Shown piece by piece: positions 43,757 to 51,162 of a stretch of 64,000 nucleotides of DNA (its first letter is position 1; the number at the start of each line of letters is the position of its first letter). The notes under the pieces were generated by a model that was given only the letters and a program-made list of their open reading frames with translations, was not told the origin of the DNA and did no database searches. Location of the stretch: contig NZ_CP081864.1 in NCBI RefSeq assembly GCF_019797845.1, positions 4,878,432-4,942,431 of the forward strand, given 5' to 3'. Both the position numbers and the translations under genes were made by a program. The stretch comes from Symbiopectobacterium purcellii. Lineage in GTDB: Bacteria; Pseudomonadota; Gammaproteobacteria; Enterobacterales; Enterobacteriaceae.

Positions 43757-44980
43757 TTACAGCACAATATCCATTACTTGATTTTCACGCTGAATAGTCA
43801 GCGCCAAGGTTCCTTTGGGCTCCTGAAGTAACAGTTTTCTCACCGTTTTTATTTTCTCTGGTGAATACGTGGTGTTGTTGATGGTTAATATCTTATCGCC
43901 ATTTTTTAATCCATATTTCTGTATTTCTTCGTTATTGTTGTAAAATACTTCAATGCTTCCATCCAAATAGCGAATTGCAATGGAACGTTCATGTGGAATG
44001 CTGTTTTTTTTCAATAGAGTCAGCATCATAGCAAAACATCATACGTGAAGGGATAAACGTATAGCGTTTGAACCGAGACAAGAAATCCATCCCGACATGA
44101 AAATTCCCCTCCTGATTATCAGAGAACTCCATTTTATTCAATGGCAACCCATTAAATACAAAGTCCTGCAAAATATATTGGGTGCTTTTTGTTAAGCCAC
44201 CCGCTTCAGCCGTCGGTTCATTGCTAGACAATAATTCAAGCGATAGCTTGTTCTCTTTGACATAATTGAGGAATTCATTGGAAACAAAACTGTGATCGGC
44301 ACCGGTATCCATGCGAAATGCCACATCATTATTTTTATATTTAAACCAGAGTTGTGGCATTCGGTTATAACTGTCATCATAGCCAGTGCACGCTTGATAA
44401 TCCGATGCGGAGGGGAGCGTGTCGGAAATAATCACCTTTTTCTTGTCATTATCGACTTTCCAATTGAACCGCCTAAAGGTATCAATGCCGATGATGCCGT
44501 CTATCTTTGTTCCCATCGATTGCGTCAGCAGTGACAAATCGAGTGAAACCCATATGTCGCTGTCATTGATCTCTTTTGTGCCAATGACGAAGGCGGTTGG
44601 TTTCAATAGAGAGAATTGATGTTCCTCTAAGCGTCCGGAAACCGTTGAGACATTTGAAAATTCCTGGCGATAATTCTTTGGGATTTCTGATGAGAGTAAG
44701 GGGCGAGTTATCGTGTTCGCTATTTTCTCATCAATAACGGTTACGCTGGCACCGGTATCAACGAGCTGGCACCGGTATCAACGAGAAAGTTTAATGTTTT
44801 GTTATTTATCACGACCGGAATGACAATGTCATCTTCGATACTCGTTTCGAGAACCGTCCCGTCTTTTTTATTATTTGGCGTTTCACGCTGGTTCTTTTCC
44901 AGATAATCACATCCGGTCACGCTTGATAAACAGAGTAATATTGATGCTATTTGGGTTGTTTTTTCATGGCTTAGAGGCAT
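43757..44980 (-). pseudogene. Two-lobed aspartic protease (retropepsin-like) lipoprotein with C-terminal PDZ domain, doubly frameshifted
   Basis: The segments in order are: a lipoprotein signal (lipobox S-V-T-G-C) and a first catalytic motif F-L-V-D-T-G-A-S (44980-44741); a middle part with a second motif F-R-M-D-T-G-A-D-H-S (to 43989); and a PDZ-like tail Y-G-L-K-N-G-D-K-I-L-T-I-N-N (to 43757). Two lesions separate them: a 20-base tandem duplication at 44745-44784 and an A8 run (T8 at 44004-44011 on the plus strand) where seven As would continue the frame. Correcting both gives 1203 bases, 400 residues. The family resembles Asp_protease_2 proteins; the target is unknown. The region is AT-rich relative to the flanking pst genes, suggesting acquisition. 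Confidence 0.75.
44745..44784. repeat. 20-bp perfect tandem duplication
   Basis: GCTGGCACCGGTATCAACGA is present twice without a gap (44745-44764, 44765-44784). It repeats the codons of the first catalytic D-T-G-A-S motif and shifts the frame. Confidence 0.95.
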
Positions 44981-45077
44981 TTTTATTCCTATTTGCTGAA
45001 TTTTTTTGAAAATTCTATTGTTATTGATTTAAACAACATATAAACAATGCTTTTGTTTAAAATAATTAGACCTATTC

Positions 45078-45347
45078 TTAAGTCTGGGGCGCCTTGATTG
45101 GACGGTATGTAATAGGGCAACGGAATTTTTTTACATGTTGAAAGCATAGTCGATTTCCAACTGCGGTGGTTACCTGAAAGAGGCTGACTGGTTCGGTGGT
45201 GCTTTCAGTGTGCAATACACGATCTAAACCCATGCCCCGGACGAATCGTCCGTTTTTGTCCCTCATCACCTGGGTTTTCTCTTTGCTCAAACGCCTTCTC
45301 CGAGTCTGAAACTCGGCTATGTGACATAAGATTATAATATTATCCAT
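45078..45347 (-). CDS. Possible small basic protein, unknown
   Basis: An 89-codon open frame with GGAAATAATAAAA before the ATG. The product is Arg/Lys-rich, without signal peptide or membrane segment, and is not recognised. The surrounding 45000-45420 interval otherwise lacks genes, so this could be chance or a remnant of a lost gene. Confidence 0.25.
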   Translation of the reverse strand: MDNIIILCHIAEFQTRRRRLSKEKTQVMRDKNGRFVRGMGLDRVLHTESTTEPVSLFQVTTAVGNRLCFQHVKKFRCPITYRPIKAPQT

Positions 45348-45376
45348 TTTTATTATTTCCTGATTGCCCCGCGGGC

Positions 45377-45396
45377 TGTTAGCGTGCTGGCTAACA
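45377..45396. promoter_or_regulatory. Inverted repeat just upstream of the ABC transporter operon
   Basis: TGTTAGC-GTGCTG-GCTAACA is a perfect 7-base inverted repeat 24 bases before the binding-protein ATG. It could be an operator or a leader hairpin. Confidence 0.4.
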
Positions 45397-45420
45397 AAAC
45401 GTAGAAGGGTTATAAGGGAA

Positions 45421-46260
45421 ATGGCGAAAAAACAATTTGTTACATTAACGTTATTGGCGGGTTTAATTTCTGTTTCCGGTATCGCTCAGGCGGACAAGCT
45501 GGATGATATTCAGAAAGCGGGCGTAGTAAAAATTGCGGTGTTTGACAGCAACCCGCCGTTTGGCTTTGTCGATCCGCAAACCAAAAAGCTGGTGGGCTAT
45601 GACGTGGATATCGCGGAAGCTATCGGCAAAGCGCTGGGTGTGAAAGTCGAACTGCGTGCTACCAACCCGGCTAACCGTATTCCCTTGCTGACCTCGCAGA
45701 AAGTTGATTTGATCGCCGCCAATTTCACCATTACCGATGAGCGCGCCAAGCAGGTTAATTTCAGTATTCCTTACTTCGCTACCGGACAGAAATTTATCGC
45801 CCGTAAAGGCGTGCTGAAAACGCCAGAAGACATTAAAGCGCTGCGTATTGGTGCGGATAAAGGGACCGTGCAAGAGATCACGTTGCGTGAACATTACCCG
45901 ACGGCAAAAGTGATCTCTTATGACGACACACCGCTTGCTTTCGCCGCCTTGCGCAATGGCAACGTACAGGCCATTACTCAGGATGATGCCAAGCTGGTTG
46001 GCTTACTGGCCAACGTGCCAGATGCGCAAAAAGCCGAGTTTGAGATCTCTCCGTTTAGCATCACTAAGGAATACCAAGGGGTGGGCGTGCCTAAGGGCGA
46101 AGATCGCCTGACACAAAAGGTGGATGAAACGCTGCTGCAACTGGAAAAAACCGGTGAAGCGAAACAGACCTACGATCGCTGGTTTGGACCGACAACAAAA
46201 TCTGCTCAACCGCGTGGTGATTTCACCTTTGCGCCGTTGGATAAACAACCTAAAGCCTGA
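45421..46260 (+). CDS. Amino-acid ABC transporter periplasmic binding protein
   Basis: 279 residues from ATG 45421, preceded by AAGGGAA; the in-frame start at 45364 only adds residues ahead of the signal peptide. A Sec signal (cleavage near A-Q-A-D-K) precedes a family 3 solute-binding domain with the signature G-Y-D-V-D-I-A-E-A-I and typical polar amino-acid pocket segments. It is followed by two permease genes. The substrate is not deducible beyond an amino acid. Confidence 0.88.
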   Translation: MAKKQFVTLTLLAGLISVSGIAQADKLDDIQKAGVVKIAVFDSNPPFGFVDPQTKKLVGYDVDIAEAIGKALGVKVELRATNPANRIPLLTSQKVDLIAANFTITDERAKQVNFSIPYFATGQKFIARKGVLKTPEDIKALRIGADKGTVQEITLREHYPTAKVISYDDTPLAFAALRNGNVQAITQDDAKLVGLLANVPDAQKAEFEISPFSITKEYQGVGVPKGEDRLTQKVDETLLQLEKTGEAKQTYDRWFGPTTKSAQPRGDFTFAPLDKQPKA

Positions 46261-46323
46261 TGCCATTCTTCGTCCACACGTGCCAACGTGAGGCTACAGG
46301 ACGTTTCAGGTAACACTGCATTC

Positions 46324-46346
46324 TGCCCTCTGTCGACCAGAGGGCA
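46324..46346 (+). terminator. Hairpin between binding protein and permease genes
   Basis: TGCCCTCTG-TCGAC-CAGAGGGCA is a perfect 9-base-pair stem, followed by TTGTCGTTTC. It is a typical intergenic attenuator that keeps permease levels below those of the binding protein. Confidence 0.65.
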
Positions 46347-46390
46347 TTGTCGTTTCTGCAACAAAGCGTTTTTACTACCGCAAACAGGGT

Positions 46391-47143
46391 ATGACATTGA
46401 CTGAAAGCGTTGCTTCTTTTTTGGAAAACTGGCTGCTGGCACCTCGTTATCTGTCATGGTTGTGGCACGGTTTTTTGCTGACACTGTGGCTTTCACTGTG
46501 TGTGGTTGTGCTATCAACGTTGCTGGGAATGGTGCTTGCCGCGGCAAGAGACAATCAACGTAACCTCTTGCGCTGGCCGGTAATCGCTTACAGTGCTTTG
46601 TTTCGCAATACGCCGTTGCTGGTGCAGTTGTTCTTTTGGTATTTCGGTGCGGCGCAGTTGCTGCCGGGTGCACTGTTGCAATGGCTGAATTCACCCCACG
46701 ATGTGACCATTGCCGGTCAGGTTTTAAGTTGGCCCTCTTTCGAGTTTCTTGCTGGATTGATTGGCCTGACGCTCTATTCTAGCGCGTTTATTGCCGAAGA
46801 GATTCGGGCAGGAATAGGCGGGGTCGCGCGTGGACAAAAACACGCATCGCTGGCATTGGGGCTGACGCCCTGGCAAGCCATGCGTTATGTCGTGCTGCCT
46901 CAGGCGCTGAAAATTGCTATGCCACCGCTGCTGGGGCAATACATGAATATCATCAAGAATTCCTCTTTAACGATGGCGATTGGCGTAGCTGAACTCTCTT
47001 ACGCCTCACGTCAGGTAGAGACCGAAACCTTGCGCACCTTTCAGGCGTTCGGTGTAGCGACGGTGTTGTATATCGCTGTCATTGCGCTGATTGAGGGCTG
47101 GGGCATGTGGCGACAACAACGTCAATTGGCGCGAGGGCACTAA
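46391..47143 (+). CDS. Amino-acid ABC transporter permease (first)
   Basis: 250 residues with about five membrane helices, of the HisM/GlnP type. The family-typical N-terminus of the membrane domain (F-L-L-T-L-W-L-S-L) and F-R-N-T-P-L-L-V-Q are visible, as is the EAA-like loop G-Q-K-H-A-S-L-A-L-G-L-T. It is separated by one base from the second permease gene. Confidence 0.87.
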   Translation: MTLTESVASFLENWLLAPRYLSWLWHGFLLTLWLSLCVVVLSTLLGMVLAAARDNQRNLLRWPVIAYSALFRNTPLLVQLFFWYFGAAQLLPGALLQWLNSPHDVTIAGQVLSWPSFEFLAGLIGLTLYSSAFIAEEIRAGIGGVARGQKHASLALGLTPWQAMRYVVLPQALKIAMPPLLGQYMNIIKNSSLTMAIGVAELSYASRQVETETLRTFQAFGVATVLYIAVIALIEGWGMWRQQRQLARGH

Positions 47144-47144
47144 C

Positions 47145-47882
47145 GTGGATTTTACGATTATCAGCGATAACCTCAGCTATCTGCTGTGGGGCACCTTTCC
47201 CGAGGGGCCGCTTGGTGGCGCAGCATTGACGCTCGTCATCAGCGCATTGGCCGGTATCGCTTCTGCGGTTTTGGGCACGGTACTGGGGGTGGCGCTGGCG
47301 ATGTTTCGCGGCTGGCTGGGCGCGTTGTTGGCGCTGGTGCTGGGTTTTTTCCGTGCTATTCCAGTGATCATGCTGATTTTTTGGACTTACTTCCTGCTGC
47401 CCATCGTATTTGGTGTCGATATTCCTGAAATCACCACCGTGGTGTGTGCGCTGGCGTTTATTGGCGCGGCCTATCTGGCGCATGGCGTCAAGGCGGGGAT
47501 TGTCGCTATCAGTCAGGGGCAGTGGCAGGCTGGGCTGTCGTTGGGTTTCAGTCGCTGGCGCGTACTCTGGTTTATCGTGCTGCCTCAGGCGCTACGCATG
47601 ATGGTGCCATCGTTTATCAACCAGTGGATTTCCTTAATCAAGGATACGTCGCTGGCGTATATCGTGGGTGTGGGTGAATTGACGTTTCTGGCCACGCAGG
47701 TTAATAACCGCAGTATGGTCTACCCCACTGAGGTGTTCCTGTTTGTGGCGCTGGTTTACTTCATTATCTGTGTGGCATTGGAGCTGCTGGCGCATCGCGT
47801 CAGCCAGCGCTATGCGGTGCACGCTCGGGTTGATGCGCCAAAACGTCGGTTTTGGTGGCGCTGGCGGCCGCGCCCAGCGTAG
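47145..47882 (+). CDS. Amino-acid ABC transporter permease (second)
   Basis: 245 residues from a GTG at 47145 with GAGGG upstream, starting one base after the first permease stop. Five or so helices and the EAA-like loop (G-Q-W-Q-A-G-L-S-L-G-F-S) are visible. With the first permease it should form the heteromeric channel. No ATP-binding gene follows; the next gene, yieH, is on the other strand. Confidence 0.87.
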   Translation: MDFTIISDNLSYLLWGTFPEGPLGGAALTLVISALAGIASAVLGTVLGVALAMFRGWLGALLALVLGFFRAIPVIMLIFWTYFLLPIVFGVDIPEITTVVCALAFIGAAYLAHGVKAGIVAISQGQWQAGLSLGFSRWRVLWFIVLPQALRMMVPSFINQWISLIKDTSLAYIVGVGELTFLATQVNNRSMVYPTEVFLFVALVYFIICVALELLAHRVSQRYAVHARVDAPKRRFWWRWRPRPA

Positions 47883-47897
47883 CGCGGCCTGCTCCCG

Positions 47898-48563
47898 TCA
47901 GGCGGTGATGTTCCAGCCTTTTTCGCGCCACAGTTGCGGTAAGTTACCCATGTTGTGGAAGGTGGTGACCAGCGGGTGATCGATGGGCGGATTGTGCGGG
48001 TCGGCGCAGTAGTAGTACACCGGAATGCCCGCCGCGATACCCGCTTCCACGCCTGAAAACGAATCTTCCACTAGCAGGCAGTTCTCCAGATTGACCTGCA
48101 TCTGCTGAGCGGCGTGATAAATAACGGCAGGATCGGGTTTCCATTTTTTCAAATCGTAACCGCTATACAGGCGATCGGCGAAATGCTCACGCAGCCCGGT
48201 TAATCCGAGCGAGTGGTGCATTTTGCTGACCGGACCGTTCGACACCACGCCCATTGGTACGGTAATTGCGGCAAGCAGTTCTGGAATGCCGTCAATAGGT
48301 TGCAGAGATTCTTCAAACAGCCGGGCGATCTCTGCACGGAAGTGTTTTTCCAGCGTTTCAGGCACCACCGTCAGGCCATGTTGTGCACTTACACGGTCGA
48401 TAATGTCGTAGAGCTTGACGCCTTTGTAGGTCTTGATGACCTCTTCAAGCGACAACTGTAAGCCATACGGAATAAAAATATTCACATAGGCCTGGCAACA
48501 AATCACTTCGCTGTCGACCAGCGTGCCATCACAATCGAAAAAAACACAATCAATCGAAGACAT
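47898..48563 (-). CDS. yieH: YieH, 6-phosphogluconate phosphatase (HAD family)
   Basis: 221 residues, as in E. coli, from the ATG at 48563; the open frame extends further upstream but the HAD motif would then be displaced. Motif I is F-F-D-C-D-G-T-L-V-D-S-E, motif II V-S-N-G-P, motif III K-P-D-P, and motif IV includes E-D-S-F-S-G. E. coli YieH acts on 6-phosphogluconate and a few other sugar phosphates. It is divergent from adeP, as in E. coli. Confidence 0.92.
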   Translation of the reverse strand: MSSIDCVFFDCDGTLVDSEVICCQAYVNIFIPYGLQLSLEEVIKTYKGVKLYDIIDRVSAQHGLTVVPETLEKHFRAEIARLFEESLQPIDGIPELLAAITVPMGVVSNGPVSKMHHSLGLTGLREHFADRLYSGYDLKKWKPDPAVIYHAAQQMQVNLENCLLVEDSFSGVEAGIAAGIPVYYYCADPHNPPIDHPLVTTFHNMGNLPQLWREKGWNITA

Positions 48564-48883
48564 GGGGTTCCTTATTGGTAACGCGTGTGGTTCACCCACT
48601 ACTTTACCCCACGGCGTCAGTATTTTGACCTTACCGGGCGTAAACACGATAAAAGCCTGTTTTTCACCTGGTTTTCATCTTTTGTTCTGAAGGCGTAGAG
48701 ATATGGCTCGTTCGCTGTTTTTCTCGCGTATTTGCAGGAAAAAGGGTACCTGATGCCGTTGAGGGCAACGGTTGCGATAACATCGGCTTATAGCAAGAAA
48801 AAAAACCGGCCAATGGCGTTAATCTCTGTACATTTTGTTATAGGATACCCACCGACCATAATTCCTTATCTGGAACGTTGATA
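48564..48883. promoter_or_regulatory. yieH/adeP divergent intergenic region (320 bases)
   Basis: It must carry promoters for both genes. A near-palindromic GGCAACGGTTGCG around 48762-48774 faintly resembles a PurR site but has the wrong centre spacing, so I do not call it. Nothing else is supported. Confidence 0.4.
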
Positions 48884-50221
48884 ATGAAAACATCACAACC
48901 TGAGCTTGCGGGAGAGCAAGGCTTATTGGAGCGCGTATTCAAACTGCGCCAACATGGCACTACGGCGCGTACGGAAACGATTGCTGGGTTCACGACCTTT
49001 CTTACCATGGTGTATATCGTTTTCGTAAACCCGCAGATTCTGGGTGTTGCGGGCATGGATACTCAAGCGGTATTTGTGACCACCTGTCTGATTGCCGCGT
49101 TTGGCAGTATTTTGATGGGACTGGTGGCTAACCTGCCGGTTGCATTGGCTCCCGCCATGGGGCTGAATGCTTTTTTTGCGTTCGTCGTCGTCGGCGCCAT
49201 GGGGATTTCCTGGCAGGTCGCGATGGGGGCTATCTTTTGGGGCGCAGTCGGCTTTTTGATACTGACCCTGTTCCAAATTCGCTACTGGATGATCGCTAAC
49301 ATTCCGATCAGCTTGCGTTTAGGGATTGCCAGCGGTATCGGTTTGTTTATCGGCATGATGGGCCTGAAAAACGCCGGTATCATTGTTGCTAACCCGGAAA
49401 CGCTGGTGACCATCGGCAATCTGACGTCTCATAGCGTTCTGCTGGGTGCGCTGGGGTTCTTTATCATTGCGGTACTGGCCTCACGTAACATTCACGCCGC
49501 TGTGCTGATTTCCATTGTGGTGACCACGTTTATTGGCCTGTTGCTGGGTGATGTGAAATTTTCTGGCGTGTTTTCTATGCCGCCAAGCGTCACGTCCGTG
49601 GTTGGTCAGGTCGATCTGGCGGGATCGCTGAATTTGGCGCTTTCCGGCGTGATTTTCTCCTTTATGTTGGTCAACCTGTTCGATTCCTCCGGCACCCTGA
49701 TTGGTGTGACGGATAAAGCCGGGCTCGTCGACGCACGCGGTAAATTCCCGCGTATGAAGCAGGCGCTTTACGTTGATAGCATTAGCTCGGTGGCCGGTTC
49801 CTTTATCGGGACCTCCTCCGTGACCGCGTATATCGAAAGTTCTTCCGGTGTTTCAGTTGGTGGGCGCACTGGGCTGACGGCGGTTGTGGTTGGTCTTCTG
49901 TTCCTGCTGGTGATTTTCCTCTCTCCATTGGCCAGTATGGTGCCTGCTTATGCGGCGGCTGGCGCGCTGATTTATGTCGGGGTGTTGATGACCTCAAGCC
50001 TGGCGCGCGTGAAATGGGACGATCTTACCGAAGCGGTGCCTGCGTTTATTACTGCGGTAATGATGCCGTTTAGCTTCTCCATCACGGAAGGGATTGCCCT
50101 GGGCTTTATCTCCTATGTGGTGATGAAAGCAGCGACTGGACGCTGGCGTGAAATCAGCCCTTGTGTGGTGGTGGTTGCTGCGCTGTTCCTGCTGAAGTTT
50201 ATCTTTATCGACGCGCATTAA
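48884..50221 (+). CDS. adeP: AdeP, adenine/purine permease
   Basis: 445 residues, the E. coli length, from ATG 48884. Twelve to fourteen membrane helices of the AzgA-type NCS2 family are present, with conserved blocks such as A-P-A-M-G-L-N-A-F-F-A-F, S-S-G-T-L-I-G-V-T and G-T-S-S-V-T-A-Y-I-E-S. It imports adenine by proton symport. It shares a bidirectional terminator with yieE. Confidence 0.94.
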   Translation: MKTSQPELAGEQGLLERVFKLRQHGTTARTETIAGFTTFLTMVYIVFVNPQILGVAGMDTQAVFVTTCLIAAFGSILMGLVANLPVALAPAMGLNAFFAFVVVGAMGISWQVAMGAIFWGAVGFLILTLFQIRYWMIANIPISLRLGIASGIGLFIGMMGLKNAGIIVANPETLVTIGNLTSHSVLLGALGFFIIAVLASRNIHAAVLISIVVTTFIGLLLGDVKFSGVFSMPPSVTSVVGQVDLAGSLNLALSGVIFSFMLVNLFDSSGTLIGVTDKAGLVDARGKFPRMKQALYVDSISSVAGSFIGTSSVTAYIESSSGVSVGGRTGLTAVVVGLLFLLVIFLSPLASMVPAYAAAGALIYVGVLMTSSLARVKWDDLTEAVPAFITAVMMPFSFSITEGIALGFISYVVMKAATGRWREISPCVVVVAALFLLKFIFIDAH

Positions 50222-50241
50222 TTGCACGCGCAGCCAGTGAT

Positions 50242-50267
50242 AAAAAGCCCCGCTTGCGGGGCTTTTT
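50242..50267. terminator. Bidirectional intrinsic terminator
   Basis: AAAAAGCCCCGC-TT-GCGGGGCTTTTT is a perfect 12-base-pair stem between the convergent adeP and yieE, with A and T runs for both strands. Confidence 0.92.
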
Positions 50268-50272
50268 ATCTG

Positions 50273-51007
50273 TCACGCTGAAGGGACTTTCTCTGTGACG
50301 TGGCTGGTGAGCTTGATGTAACTGCGCGATTGTCGTTGCTGCTGGATTATCTCACCGGTTTTATGCATCACGCCGTTCCCCTGATAACGCCAGGTCATTA
50401 AATGGTTTATGGTCGGCGTCCGCGCGCAGGCCCAAGCCAGATAGCCATCGATATCACTGATGGCTTCCAGTGAGGGGAAGTAGGTTGAGCGTAATCGACC
50501 GGAGGCAGGGTGCAGCCGCAGGTTATCGCCATGGCTAAGCTCAGGGTCCGATATTTTCGTGATGGCTTGTCGGAGGGTACAGAGCTGTGTGGCCGCCTCT
50601 AAGGGATCGCTTTGGGCGTTGATCCAGGCGGTTTCTGCTGGCGTTTTCGTCTGTGTATGGATCGATGCGACATGGGCGGGGCGCAGATGGACAATCTCGA
50701 TATCAATCCCCACTTTCCCCTCTTCGCTAAGCAGTATTGCCAGCGTATTGCCCGCATAGGCCAGGCTGAAATCAGGAAGATAGGGATCGATGAAATGAGG
50801 CCATTCATCCGGTGAAAGCGTTATGGCAGGTAATACTGGATAGCCGAAAAAATAGAACATCATCTCAGCCAGCAGTGCTCGGCTCTTTAAGTAGCGCTCA
50901 CGCCGCCAGGCAGGAAGCTCCTGCGCGGCGGCGATCAGTGCATCGGGCAAGCGTTGTAGATCGGGTAATGCCTCCGTGCCGGTCCACTTGACAAAATGGC
51001 AGGTCAT
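50273..51007 (-). CDS. yieE: YieE-type 4'-phosphopantetheinyl transferase
   Basis: 244 residues. The Sfp-type metal-binding motif appears as V-G-I-D-I-E, and the second motif is the degenerate T-L-R-Q-A-I-T-K that E. coli YieE also shows. These enzymes attach phosphopantetheine to carrier-protein serines. With two carrier proteins (apeE, apeF) in the same window, activation of the aryl polyene system is an attractive guess but not shown. Position beside adeP and yieH matches E. coli. Confidence 0.87.
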   Translation of the reverse strand: MTCHFVKWTGTEALPDLQRLPDALIAAAQELPAWRRERYLKSRALLAEMMFYFFGYPVLPAITLSPDEWPHFIDPYLPDFSLAYAGNTLAILLSEEGKVGIDIEIVHLRPAHVASIHTQTKTPAETAWINAQSDPLEAATQLCTLRQAITKISDPELSHGDNLRLHPASGRLRSTYFPSLEAISDIDGYLAWACARTPTINHLMTWRYQGNGVMHKTGEIIQQQRQSRSYIKLTSHVTEKVPSA

Positions 51008-51162
51008 GCTTCACTCCGTGATAGTCACCAGGGGGTGAGCACTCTCCGATTCACCCCGATAAAATATAAACCATATGCATATTAACAGACTATTATATGA
51101 ACAAAAGTAAAAACACCCATAAGTTTGGGGGATGGGCGCGCCATGGCGCCATCGTATTTTAC

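Noticed and set aside
48760..48776. Possible PurR operator upstream of adeP
   Set aside because: The palindrome is 11 bases with the wrong centre spacing for PurR; the match is too weak.
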